This document shows positions 37,829 to 45,462 of a DNA stretch of 64,000 nucleotides, piece after piece. Location: contig SGZM01000002.1 in the NCBI GenBank assembly GCA_004214065.1, forward strand, positions 42,668 through 106,667, given 5' to 3'. Every line of letters begins with the position of its first letter. The stretch's first letter is position 1. A model generated the notes under the pieces. The model ran no database searches. It saw only the letters and a program-made list of their open reading frames with translations, and was not told the DNA's origin. Origin of the DNA: Gammaproteobacteria bacterium. Its GTDB lineage: Bacteria > Pseudomonadota > Gammaproteobacteria > Magnimaribacterales > Magnimaribacteraceae. Position numbers and translations under genes: made by a program.

Positions 37829-39846
37829 GAATATACTTTTGCTTCTTGGTAGAGGAAATTCTGCATATCCCAAGCTCCAGTAGGACATCTTTCAGCACAT
37901 AAACCACAATGAAGACATACATCTTCATCTTTTACCATAACTCTAGATGTCTGTTTTAGTTCTTCAGAAACTAATATTTGTTGATTTAGATTTACAGCCG
38001 GAATCCTTAGATTCTTTCTTAAAGAATCTTCTGAATCATTATGTATGAAGTTAATACAGTCTGTAGGGCAAATATCTACACATGCATCGCATTCGATACA
38101 CAAATCTTCTTCAAAAACAGTCTGTACGTCACAGTTTAAACAGCGTTGAGCTTCTTCCAGAGCTAATTGCTCATCAAAGCCTAGTTCAACCTCCATTTTT
38201 AGATCTTTAAGTGCATTTTTTTGGTCTGCATGCGGCACTAAATATCTTTTAGCTTGAGAAATATCATTGTCATAGGACCATTCATGAACACCCATTTTTT
38301 GACTTACCAAAGTAGTAGAAGGTTCAGGCCTTTCATAGAGATCTAACTTATTGCAAAATTTATCTATTGAAATCGCAGCCTGGTGACCATGAGCAGCTGC
38401 CCAAATAATATTTTCAGGTCCCCACGCAGCATCACCACCAAAAAAAACTTTTTCATTAGATGATTGAAAAGTTACCTTATCAACAATAGGCATATCCCAT
38501 TCGCCAAACTCTATACCTATATCTCTTTCAATCCATTCAAAGGCATTATCTTGACCAATTGCTACAAGCACATCGTCACATTCAAAAATTACTGGTTCGT
38601 CTCCGGTTGGCACAAGACTTCTTTTGCCATTAGCATCAAAAACAGCTTCGACTTTCTCAAATTCCATACCAACAAGTTTATTATCTTTAATAATGAAACG
38701 TTTAGGGACATGGTTGTCATGAATAGGTATACCTTCTCCCATGGCATCTTCTATCTCCCATTCTGAAGCTTTCATTTGATCGAAAGGGCTGCGCACTGTT
38801 ACTTTGACTTCCTCTGCACCAAGACGGATTGCTGTCCTACAACAGTCCATGGCAGTATTACCTCCACCTAAAACAATAACTTTTTTCCCAACAGATTTAG
38901 TGTGTTCAAAGGCTATGCTTGTGAGCCAATCAATTCCTATATGTATATTTTTTTCAGCTTGCTCTCTTCCATCAATTCTGATGTCTCTTCCTTTCGGGGC
39001 GCCTGTTCCAACAAAAATAGCATCAAAATCTCTCTCTAGTAATTTTTTCATGCTTTTTATTTCAGAATTAAATTCAGTCTTTATGCCTAAATCCAATATT
39101 TGATCAACTTCTTCATTTAAAACTTTTTCAGGCAGCCTAAAAGAAGGGATATTAGTTCTCATCAAGCCTCCAGCCTGTGGATCTTTTTCAAAGAGGGTGC
39201 ATTCATATCCCATCATCACTAAATCTCTTGCCACAGTTAGGGATGCAGGACCTCCACCAATTAGAGCTATTTTCTTGCCGTTACCTTCCTCTGGGGTAGG
39301 TATTAAGGTCTGTATATCGTCTTTGTAGTCGTAAGTGACTCTTTTTAGTCTGCATATTGCCACTGATTTTTCATGTGTTCTAGTTCTTCTGCAGGCAGGT
39401 TCGCAAGGTCTATCACATGTCCTGCCTAAAATGCCTGGAAATACATTTGACTCCCAATTGAGCATATAAGCTTCATTATAGTTACCTTGAGCTATTTGCC
39501 TTATATATTCAGGTACAGGTGTATGAGCGGGGCAGGCATGTTGGCATTCAACTATTTTATGGTAATACTGGGGATTTGCAGTGTCTGTAGGAGGTACATA
39601 TTGGATGACTGGTTGATCTGGTACAGTGAAAAGATCTAAGCTCTCTTGGCTTTTTGCTTGAGCTATTTTAGCTTTAAGTTGCTCAACTACTTCCCATCTT
39701 AATTCTTGTGCTTTATCCAGATCATGGGTTTGAAGAGATTTTCTTAAGTCATACCCTAATTCTTCTCTTAGAGTTTTAGGTACAGCTACTTTTACCCACC
39801 AAGTGTTGTACCTTTTAAACAGGTACCTTGTGTCTGCGTTACTCAT
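37825..39846 (-). CDS. GltD-like NAD(P)/FAD oxidoreductase with two ferredoxin domains and an integrase-like N-terminus
   Basis: A 673-residue protein, probably the electron-transfer partner (KorC-like) of the two downstream subunits. Residues about 1-65 (RYLFKRYNTWWVKVAVPKTL, SLQTHDLDKAQEL) resemble the N-terminal arm region of phage-type integrases (DUF6538-like). Residues 100-165 carry cluster cysteines (CQHAC, CDRPCEPAC). An FAD motif IALIGGGPAS lies near 194 and an NAD(P) motif VIVLGGGNTAMD near 324. Two 4Fe-4S motifs close it: CIECDACVDICPTDC and CLHCGLCAERCPTG (from 644). It heads the operon, divergent from iscR. Confidence 0.85.
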   Translation of the reverse strand: MSNADTRYLFKRYNTWWVKVAVPKTLREELGYDLRKSLQTHDLDKAQELRWEVVEQLKAKIAQAKSQESLDLFTVPDQPVIQYVPPTDTANPQYYHKIVECQHACPAHTPVPEYIRQIAQGNYNEAYMLNWESNVFPGILGRTCDRPCEPACRRTRTHEKSVAICRLKRVTYDYKDDIQTLIPTPEEGNGKKIALIGGGPASLTVARDLVMMGYECTLFEKDPQAGGLMRTNIPSFRLPEKVLNEEVDQILDLGIKTEFNSEIKSMKKLLERDFDAIFVGTGAPKGRDIRIDGREQAEKNIHIGIDWLTSIAFEHTKSVGKKVIVLGGGNTAMDCCRTAIRLGAEEVKVTVRSPFDQMKASEWEIEDAMGEGIPIHDNHVPKRFIIKDNKLVGMEFEKVEAVFDANGKRSLVPTGDEPVIFECDDVLVAIGQDNAFEWIERDIGIEFGEWDMPIVDKVTFQSSNEKVFFGGDAAWGPENIIWAAAHGHQAAISIDKFCNKLDLYERPEPSTTLVSQKMGVHEWSYDNDISQAKRYLVPHADQKNALKDLKMEVELGFDEQLALEEAQRCLNCDVQTVFEEDLCIECDACVDICPTDCINFIHNDSEDSLRKNLRIPAVNLNQQILVSEELKQTSRVMVKDEDVCLHCGLCAERCPTGAWDMQNFLYQEAKVYS

Positions 39847-39884
39847 GCTATGGTTTTAAATTCATTCCTTTTAAATTCGAAATA

Positions 39885-39974
39885 TATGGTACATGTATTA
39901 ACCATATTTACCAACTCTTTTCATAGATTTTATTTATATGTTAATGATAATCATTATCATTAATGGTACATGTA
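39885..39974. repeat. Paired ATGGTACATGTA elements flanking the Fur-type box
   Basis: ATGGTACATGTA occurs at 39886-39897 and again at 39963-39974, 77 bases apart, one on each side of the Fur-type box. The second extends to the perfect palindrome GGTACATGTACC (39965-39976). The first is enclosed in a TATGGT/ACCATA inverted repeat (39885-39906). They look like binding sites for one further regulator of the divergent operons; its identity is unknown. Confidence 0.45.
39940..39963. promoter_or_regulatory. Fur-type box in the divergent korCAB-iscR control region
   Basis: GTTAATGATAATCATTATC at 39940-39958 matches the classical 19-base Fur consensus at 18 positions. It is part of a 23-base palindrome (39941-39963, TTAATGATAAT-C-ATTATCATTAA). 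A leftward -10 (TATAAA on the minus strand, 39938-39933) overlaps its edge, so iron-dependent repression of the oxidoreductase operon is plausible. It lies about 45 bases upstream of the iscR -35. Confidence 0.75.
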
Positions 39975-40002
39975 CCTGTTTTTTTCTGATTTAAGATACT
40001 TT

Positions 40003-40034
40003 ATTCTTGACTAATTTACTCGGGAACATATAAT
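40003..40034 (+). promoter_or_regulatory. iscR promoter with IscR type 1 site
   Basis: The -35 TTGACT (40007-40012) and -10 TATAAT (40029-40034) are 16 bases apart. The stretch 40003-40027 matches the E. coli type 1 IscR consensus (ATASYYGACTRWWWYAGTCRRSTAT) at 21 of 25 positions by my count. Autorepression by [2Fe-2S]-IscR is therefore expected. The predicted transcript starts at about 40041, next to the GTG start at 40042. Confidence 0.75.
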
Positions 40035-40041
40035 TCCGCTC

Positions 40042-40494
40042 GTGAACTTAACCACTAAAGGTAAATACGCTGTAACCGCAGCTCTTGATTTGGCATTGAA
40101 TCAAGGAAATGTTGATAGCTATACTAAGATTTCTGATGTTGCGGACCGTCAATCCATACCTGCTTCTTACTTGGAACAAATTTTTAGTAATCTAAGAAGG
40201 GTTGGTATTTTACAAGCTGCGAGAGGACCAAAGGGTGGTTTTAAGCTCGCTAGACCGAGCAATGAAGTAATGATTGGAGAAATAATTAATGCAGTTGAAC
40301 GAAATATGGACGCTACTCAGTGTTCAGGAGAGGGTATTTGCAATAGTGGAACAAAGTGTATAGCGCACAATTTTTGGATAGATTTTAACGATAACGTCAA
40401 TGAGTTCTTGATGACAAGATCGTTAGAAGATGTCATTACTCAAAGGAGAGGTAGTGTTGAACAAATGGGCAAGGCCCTAATAGCTACAGGATAA
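40042..40494 (+). CDS. iscR: IscR, Fe-S sensing Rrf2 family repressor
   Basis: A 150-residue winged-helix regulator that senses Fe-S status and controls the isc operon. It starts MNLTTKGKYAVTAALDLAL and has the recognition region SIPASYLEQIFSNLRRVGIL. The three cluster cysteines are in CSGEGICNSGTKC. The start is GTG with no ribosome-binding site; the predicted transcription start falls on it, so the mRNA may be leaderless. iscS begins 3 bases after the stop. Confidence 0.96.
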   Translation: MNLTTKGKYAVTAALDLALNQGNVDSYTKISDVADRQSIPASYLEQIFSNLRRVGILQAARGPKGGFKLARPSNEVMIGEIINAVERNMDATQCSGEGICNSGTKCIAHNFWIDFNDNVNEFLMTRSLEDVITQRRGSVEQMGKALIATG

Positions 40495-40497
40495 AAT

Positions 40498-41712
40498 ATG
40501 CAATTACCTATCTATTTAGATTACGCTTCTACTACTCCAGCAGACCCTAGGGTGGTCAAAAAGATGCAAGAGTGTTTGTCTCTTGATGGAAATTTTGGAA
40601 ATCCTGCTTCAAGGTCTCATGCTTTCGGATGGAAAGCTGAAGAAGCAACCGAAGAAGCTCGTCAATATGTTGCAGAATTGGTTAATTGCGACCCTAGAGA
40701 AATTGTTTGGACCTCTGGTGCAACAGAATCAGACAACTTAGCTATCAAAGGTGCAGCTAGGTTTTACAAGAAAAAAGGAAAACACATCATAACCTCCAAA
40801 ATAGAACATAAAGCTGTTCTAGATAGCTGCAGGCAGTTGGAAAGAGAAGGCTTCGATATTACTTATTTAGATCCCGACAGTAATGGAATAATATCTCCAG
40901 AGCTAGTTAGAGAATCGTTAAGAGACGATACTATTTTAGTTAGCTTAATGCACATCAATAATGAAATTGGAGTAGTTAACGATATCAAGGCTATAGGAGA
41001 AATAACAAGAGAAGCGGGCATTATTTTTCATGTTGACGCAGCTCAAAGCACTGGCAAACTCCCAATTGATTTATCAGTCTTAAAAGTAGATCTGATGTCT
41101 TTTTCAGCACATAAGACATATGGACCTAAAGGAATAGGTGCCATGTACGCAAGCAGAAAACCTAGGGTTAGGTTAGAAGCTCAAATACATGGCGGTGGGC
41201 ATGAACGAGGAATGAGATCTGGTACTTTGGCAACCCATCAAATCGTGGGAATGGGTGAAGCTTTTAGAGTAGCAAAGTTAGACATGGATGAAGATAACAA
41301 GAGAATAGAAAAGCTCAGGGATAAGTTTTGGAATGCTATTAAAGATATGGAAGAGGTTTATTTAAATGGAGACGAGATATCCAGGGCTCCAGGATTCTTA
41401 AATGTAAGCTTTAATTATGTAGAGGGCGAGTCTTTAATTATGGCGTTGAAAGATATTGCTGTTTCTTCCGGTTCTGCATGTACTTCTGCAAGTTTAGAGC
41501 CTTCTTATGTTTTGAGAGCTTTAGGCTTGAAAGACGAACTTGCTCATAGCTCAATAAGATTTGCTATTGGAAGGTTTACCACAGAGCAAGAAGTTGAATA
41601 CACTATCAATTTAGTAAGAGATTCTGTTGAGAAATTGAGAACTCTTTCACCATTATGGGATATGTATAAAGATGGAGTTGATATGGACTCTATCGAATGG
41701 GCAGAAGGTTAA
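40498..41712 (+). CDS. iscS: Cysteine desulfurase IscS
   Basis: A PLP enzyme that supplies sulfur for Fe-S clusters and tRNA thiolation. The 404-residue protein has the N-terminal [14 protein letters not shown], the PLP Lys in [14 protein letters not shown], and the mobile catalytic Cys328 in [14 protein letters not shown], the same residue number as in E. coli. Length and C-terminal IscU-docking region are standard. TusA, a partner for tRNA thiolation, is also in this window. Confidence 0.97.
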   Translation: MQLPIYLDYASTTPADPRVVKKMQECLSLDGNFGNPASRSHAFGWKAEEATEEARQYVAELVNCDPREIVWTSGATESDNLAIKGAARFYKKKGKHIITSKIEHKAVLDSCRQLEREGFDITYLDPDSNGIISPELVRESLRDDTILVSLMHINNEIGVVNDIKAIGEITREAGIIFHVDAAQSTGKLPIDLSVLKVDLMSFSAHKTYGPKGIGAMYASRKPRVRLEAQIHGGGHERGMRSGTLATHQIVGMGEAFRVAKLDMDEDNKRIEKLRDKFWNAIKDMEEVYLNGDEISRAPGFLNVSFNYVEGESLIMALKDIAVSSGSACTSASLEPSYVLRALGLKDELAHSSIRFAIGRFTTEQEVEYTINLVRDSVEKLRTLSPLWDMYKDGVDMDSIEWAEG

Positions 41713-41732
41713 TTTTATAAAAAGGATAAGTT

Positions 41733-42137
41733 ATGGCTTACAGTAAAAAAGTAGTAGAGAAATTTGAAAATACTCTTAACGAACCTGAAAAAAACAGTGT
41801 TGGTAGATGGAATCCAAGTGATTCTGATATAGGCACGGGAATGGTAGGAGCACCAGCTTGTGGTGATGTTATGAGATTACAAATCAAATGTGAGCCGCGT
41901 AACAATAGCCACGTTATAAGTGATGTCAAATTTAAAACGTATGGGTGTGGATCTGCTATTGCTTCATCTAGTGAGTTAGTTGATATGTTGATTGGCAAAA
42001 CATTAGAAGAAGCTAAGGAAATTAAGAATAAAGATATTGCAGATGCTCTTGACTTACCTCCAATTAAGATCCATTGCTCTGTATTGGCTGAGGACAGTAT
42101 CCATAAGGCTGTTGAGGATTACGAATCAAAAATATAG
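41733..42137 (+). CDS. iscU: Fe-S cluster scaffold IscU
   Basis: A 134-residue scaffold on which [2Fe-2S] clusters are built. The three cysteines and the key Asp are present: APACGDVM (Cys43), TYGCGSAIASSSELV and IKIHCSVLAEDSI. The LPPIK motif normally recognised by HscA is visible (LPPIKIHCS), although hscA and hscB are absent from this operon. An AAGGATAAG site precedes the ATG. Confidence 0.97.
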   Translation: MAYSKKVVEKFENTLNEPEKNSVGRWNPSDSDIGTGMVGAPACGDVMRLQIKCEPRNNSHVISDVKFKTYGCGSAIASSSELVDMLIGKTLEEAKEIKNKDIADALDLPPIKIHCSVLAEDSIHKAVEDYESKI

Positions 42138-42145
42138 CTAAATTT

Positions 42146-42508
42146 ATGTCGTCTAATACCGTCAATTCCTTTAATCCCAATGAGTTCAGCTTATCTCAAT
42201 CTGCTAGAGATCATTTTTCTTCTAGCTTATTAGGGAAAGAGTATGCTGGTATTAGGTTGTCCGTTTCTGAATCTTCTGGTTGTTCTGGTTACACCTACGA
42301 GATAGATTATGTCACTGACAAAAGCTCTGATGATCTGGTTTTTACGTTTGATAAAATATCCGTTTTCATTGATAAAAACTCTTTTAAATTTTTAAAAGGA
42401 ACAAAAGTTGACTATTTGGTTGAAGGTGTCAACGAAGGAATAAAATTCTTAAATCCTAATGTAAAAGCTATTTGCGGATGCGGTGAAAGCTTTGAAGTCG
42501 ATATTTAA
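42146..42508 (+). CDS. iscA: A-type Fe-S carrier IscA/ErpA-like
   Basis: A 120-residue A-type carrier. The three conserved cysteines lie in SSGCSGYTYEID and AICGCGESFEVD. The N-terminus is about 13 residues longer than E. coli IscA (107). Position between iscU and fdx indicates IscA, but a combined IscA/ErpA role is possible in a reduced genome. Confidence 0.92.
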   Translation: MSSNTVNSFNPNEFSLSQSARDHFSSSLLGKEYAGIRLSVSESSGCSGYTYEIDYVTDKSSDDLVFTFDKISVFIDKNSFKFLKGTKVDYLVEGVNEGIKFLNPNVKAICGCGESFEVDI

Positions 42509-42513
42509 ATTTT

Positions 42514-42852
42514 ATGACGAAAATCAAAGTCCTTCCTCACGAAGAGCTTTGCCCTAAGGGCGCTGAGCTTGATGCTAAGTCTGGAGAGACTCTTGCTGAA
42601 GTTCTGTTAAATAACAATATAAAGATAGAACATGCATGCGAGCTATCTTGTGCCTGTACCACTTGCCATGTTGTGGTGAGACATGGGTTTGATAGTCTAT
42701 TAGATGCTTCTGATGATGAAGAAGATATGCTTGATAAAGCTTGGGGTTTAGAAGCAGAATCAAGATTAAGTTGTCAGGTTGAAATAAAAGAAGTTGATCT
42801 TGAAGTAGAGCTTCCTAAATACACAATAAATATGGTTTCGGAGAATCACTAA
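42514..42852 (+). CDS. fdx: ISC-type [2Fe-2S] ferredoxin
   Basis: A 112-residue adrenodoxin-like ferredoxin that supplies electrons to cluster assembly. The ligands are in CELSCACTTCHVVV and the distant Cys of SRLSCQVEI. It follows iscA by 5 bases, where hscB and hscA would usually come between. The stop shares one base with the iscX start. Confidence 0.95.
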   Translation: MTKIKVLPHEELCPKGAELDAKSGETLAEVLLNNNIKIEHACELSCACTTCHVVVRHGFDSLLDASDDEEDMLDKAWGLEAESRLSCQVEIKEVDLEVELPKYTINMVSENH

Positions 42853-43046
42853 TGTTGTGGATTGATGTACATGAAATAGCTATAGAGCTTGCAGAGAAGC
42901 ACCCTAATGTAGATCCAACTTATATTATATTTACAGACCTTAGAAAATTAGTTTTGGATTTAGATGGCTTTGATGATGATCCCGAGAAGACTAACGAAAA
43001 GATCTTAGAAGCCATCCAAATGCTTTGGATTGAAGAGAGAGAATAG
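42852..43046 (+). CDS. iscX: IscX, Fe-S assembly regulator
   Basis: A 64-residue acidic protein that binds IscS and modulates its activity. It starts MLWIDVHEIAIELAEKHPNVDP, with FTDLRKLVLDLDGFDDDP and the end MLWIEERE, all typical of the family. It closes the isc operon. ndk follows behind its own -10 element (TATAAT, 43066-43071). Confidence 0.94.
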   Translation: MLWIDVHEIAIELAEKHPNVDPTYIIFTDLRKLVLDLDGFDDDPEKTNEKILEAIQMLWIEERE

Positions 43047-43099
43047 CAATTCTGGTTTCTACAAGTATAATGCGCTTTTTTTAAATTTAGGGGATTAAG

Positions 43100-43504
43100 A
43101 TGTCTATAGAACAAACTCTTTCAATAATAAAACCAGATGCTGTTTCAAATGGCCATGTTGAAGAAATCTGTACTAGGCTTACGGATTCAGGTCTATCTAT
43201 TATAGATAAGAAAAGCCTTCATTTAGATAGAGAAAAAGCTGAAGGATTTTATATCGAGCATAAAGGTAAGCCATTTTTTGAAGACTTAGTTAAATTCATG
43301 ACTTCAGGACCAATACAAGTTCAAGTTTTAGAAGGTGAAGACGCGATAGCAAGATACAGGGAAGTAATGGGCAGCACGAATCCTCAAGAAGCAGCTCCTG
43401 GAACAATTAGAGCAGATTTTGCCGTTTCAATAGATGCCAATGCTGTTCATGGATCTGATTCTGCCGAATCAGCTAAACGAGAAATAGATTATTTCTTTAG
43501 CTAA
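43100..43504 (+). CDS. ndk: Nucleoside diphosphate kinase
   Basis: Balances NTP and dNTP pools by phosphate transfer from ATP. The 134 residues include [39 protein letters not shown], and the catalytic His in NAVHGSDS. It is slightly shorter than the E. coli enzyme (143). In E. coli-like genomes rlmN and pilF come between ndk and rodZ; here rodZ follows 13 bases later. Confidence 0.96.
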   Translation: MSIEQTLSIIKPDAVSNGHVEEICTRLTDSGLSIIDKKSLHLDREKAEGFYIEHKGKPFFEDLVKFMTSGPIQVQVLEGEDAIARYREVMGSTNPQEAAPGTIRADFAVSIDANAVHGSDSAESAKREIDYFFS

Positions 43505-43517
43505 ATGAGTCTCCGTT

Positions 43518-44375
43518 GTGACTGAAGCCAAAGATATTTCTATAGGAAATACACTAGCTACCGCGAGAAAAAAGAAGCGATTACGTTATAAGAAACTTTC
43601 TTCTGAATTAAATATTGAAGAATCATATTTAATTGCCTTAGAAGAAGAGAAATATGACCGCATACCTGGTGGAGAAGCATATGTTAAAGGCTTCTTAAGG
43701 TCATATGCAAAAAAGCTCAATCTTGATCCAGATGAAATAATTTCTCAGTACCTTCTCACCCGAATTCAGTCTCAAGAAGGGAATGCTGAAAAAAAATTAG
43801 AAAAGGGTATAGAGCTTTTATCAATTCGTAAAAACATCTTATTTCTTTTTTCTGCCCTTTTGATAATTTCTATCTTCATATTTTTTTTTCTAAAAGAGGA
43901 GACAGACTCCACTGAAATTATTATAGAGACTTACTACTCTGATGATGCAAATCAAGAAATAAGCTCAAATAACGCAGCGATTCAAGAAACTGAAAATATA
44001 GAAAATAATTCCATACTCACCGATGAAGAGAATTTAGATTTCAACAATCTAAAACCAGACAATCAACCAAAAGATAAAATCAATAACGATCAAATCCCAG
44101 TTTCTGGGCATATTATAGATATCTTTGTTTCTGGTGATTGCTGGATAGAAGTTTATTCAGAAAATGAAAGACTTCTATATAAACTATCTCAATCTGGAGA
44201 ATCACATACTTTTGTTGAGGAAAAAATAAAAATTATTGCAGGAAATTATAAAAATATTAGTGTTTCATTTAATGATAAAATAGTTGATCTAGGAATATAT
44301 GCGAACGCAAATCAAGTGAGCTGTGTCGTTTTACCTTTAGGGGATTGCAGTGAATTCAGAACAACAAATAATTAG
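43518..44375 (+). CDS. rodZ: RodZ-like cytoskeleton protein
   Basis: Couples MreB to the cell-wall elongation complex. The N-terminal Xre-like helix-turn-helix ([38 protein letters not shown]) is followed by one membrane helix near residues 110-130 ([18 protein letters not shown]), a low-complexity Asn/Glu-rich linker, and a DUF4115-type periplasmic domain ([19 protein letters not shown]). The start is GTG at 43518. The 3' end overlaps ispG by 26 bases. Confidence 0.9.
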   Translation: MTEAKDISIGNTLATARKKKRLRYKKLSSELNIEESYLIALEEEKYDRIPGGEAYVKGFLRSYAKKLNLDPDEIISQYLLTRIQSQEGNAEKKLEKGIELLSIRKNILFLFSALLIISIFIFFFLKEETDSTEIIIETYYSDDANQEISSNNAAIQETENIENNSILTDEENLDFNNLKPDNQPKDKINNDQIPVSGHIIDIFVSGDCWIEVYSENERLLYKLSQSGESHTFVEEKIKIIAGNYKNISVSFNDKIVDLGIYANANQVSCVVLPLGDCSEFRTTNN

Positions 44376-45462
44376 ACAGAAGACCAGAAAGATCTACATA
44401 GGGGATGTTGCCGTTGGTGGTGATTCTCCTATATCTGTCCAGAGTATGACTAATACTTTAACAAATGATGTTGATTCAACAGTAACTCAAATTAAACAGC
44501 TTGCCGATTCAGGTGCCGATATAGTTAGAGTATCTGTTCCTGATCAAGAGGCTGCCGACGCCTTTAAGTTAATTAAACAACAAGCTTCCGTACCTCTAGT
44601 AGCCGATATACATTTTGATTACATGATGGCTCTGGAGGCAATTAAGGGAGGTGCTGATTGCATAAGAATTAACCCTGGAAATATAGGTAAAGAAGAGAAA
44701 ATTAGAGAAGTTATATCTGCGGCAAAAGATACAAATACTCCTATCAGAGTTGGCGTGAATGCCGGTTCCTTAGAAAGAAAGTTACAGATCAAGTACGGAG
44801 AACCAAATGCCGACGCTCTTGTTGAATCAGCTCTTAATCATATAAATATACTAAAAAAACTTAATTTTGAAGACTTTAAATTAAGCATAAAAGCGTCAGA
44901 TGTACATTTGACTGTTGAGAGTTATAGAAAGATATCCAAATTAATTGATCAACCCTTACATTTAGGAATTACTGAGGCAGGAGGGTTTAGATCGGGAACA
45001 GTAAAATCTGCAATGGGTTTAGGGTCTCTGCTAATGGAAGGTATTGGTGACACTTTACGAATATCTCTTGCTTCGGATCCAGTTGATGAAGTTAAAGTGG
45101 GTTGGGATATTTTAAGAAGTCTTAAGATAAGATCCAGAGGTATTAACTTTATAGCTTGTCCTAGTTGCTCCAGAATGAACTTCGATGTAATCGGGACTAT
45201 GAATAAACTTGAATCAAGATTGGAAGATATAAAAGAGAATTTGGATGTGGCTGTTATTGGCTGCTATGTAAATGGACCTGGAGAATCTAAACATACAGAT
45301 ATTGGTGTAACCGGAGGATCCCCAAAAAATTTAATCTATATTGACGGAAAGCCTGACCATAAAGTAGAAAGCCAAGATTTGGCAGATCATTTAGAAAAAA
45401 TGATTAGAGATAAGATTAAACAAAGAACTGAAGAAGAGGCTAACATAATCGCAAAGATATAA
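44350..45462 (+). CDS. ispG: (E)-4-hydroxy-3-methylbut-2-enyl-diphosphate synthase
   Basis: The Fe-S enzyme of the MEP pathway that opens the cyclodiphosphate. The 370-residue protein has the TIM-barrel part ([36 protein letters not shown]) and cluster cysteines in [11 protein letters not shown] and [11 protein letters not shown]. The start is GTG at 44350 inside rodZ, indicating translational coupling. Its stop shares a base with the hisS ATG. It joins ispD and ispF of this window in one pathway. Confidence 0.96.
   Translation: MNSEQQIIRQKTRKIYIGDVAVGGDSPISVQSMTNTLTNDVDSTVTQIKQLADSGADIVRVSVPDQEAADAFKLIKQQASVPLVADIHFDYMMALEAIKGGADCIRINPGNIGKEEKIREVISAAKDTNTPIRVGVNAGSLERKLQIKYGEPNADALVESALNHINILKKLNFEDFKLSIKASDVHLTVESYRKISKLIDQPLHLGITEAGGFRSGTVKSAMGLGSLLMEGIGDTLRISLASDPVDEVKVGWDILRSLKIRSRGINFIACPSCSRMNFDVIGTMNKLESRLEDIKENLDVAVIGCYVNGPGESKHTDIGVTGGSPKNLIYIDGKPDHKVESQDLADHLEKMIRDKIKQRTEEEANIIAKI

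Noticed and set aside
38464..39103. Rightward open frames of about 100 codons opposite the GltD-like flavoprotein gene
   Set aside because: They are antisense to a clearly conserved coding sequence and show no motifs of their own.
43066..43083. TATAAT followed by GCGC and seven T before ndk as a terminator of the isc operon
   Set aside because: There is no stem; the TATAAT is more plausibly a -10 for ndk, though no good -35 is visible.
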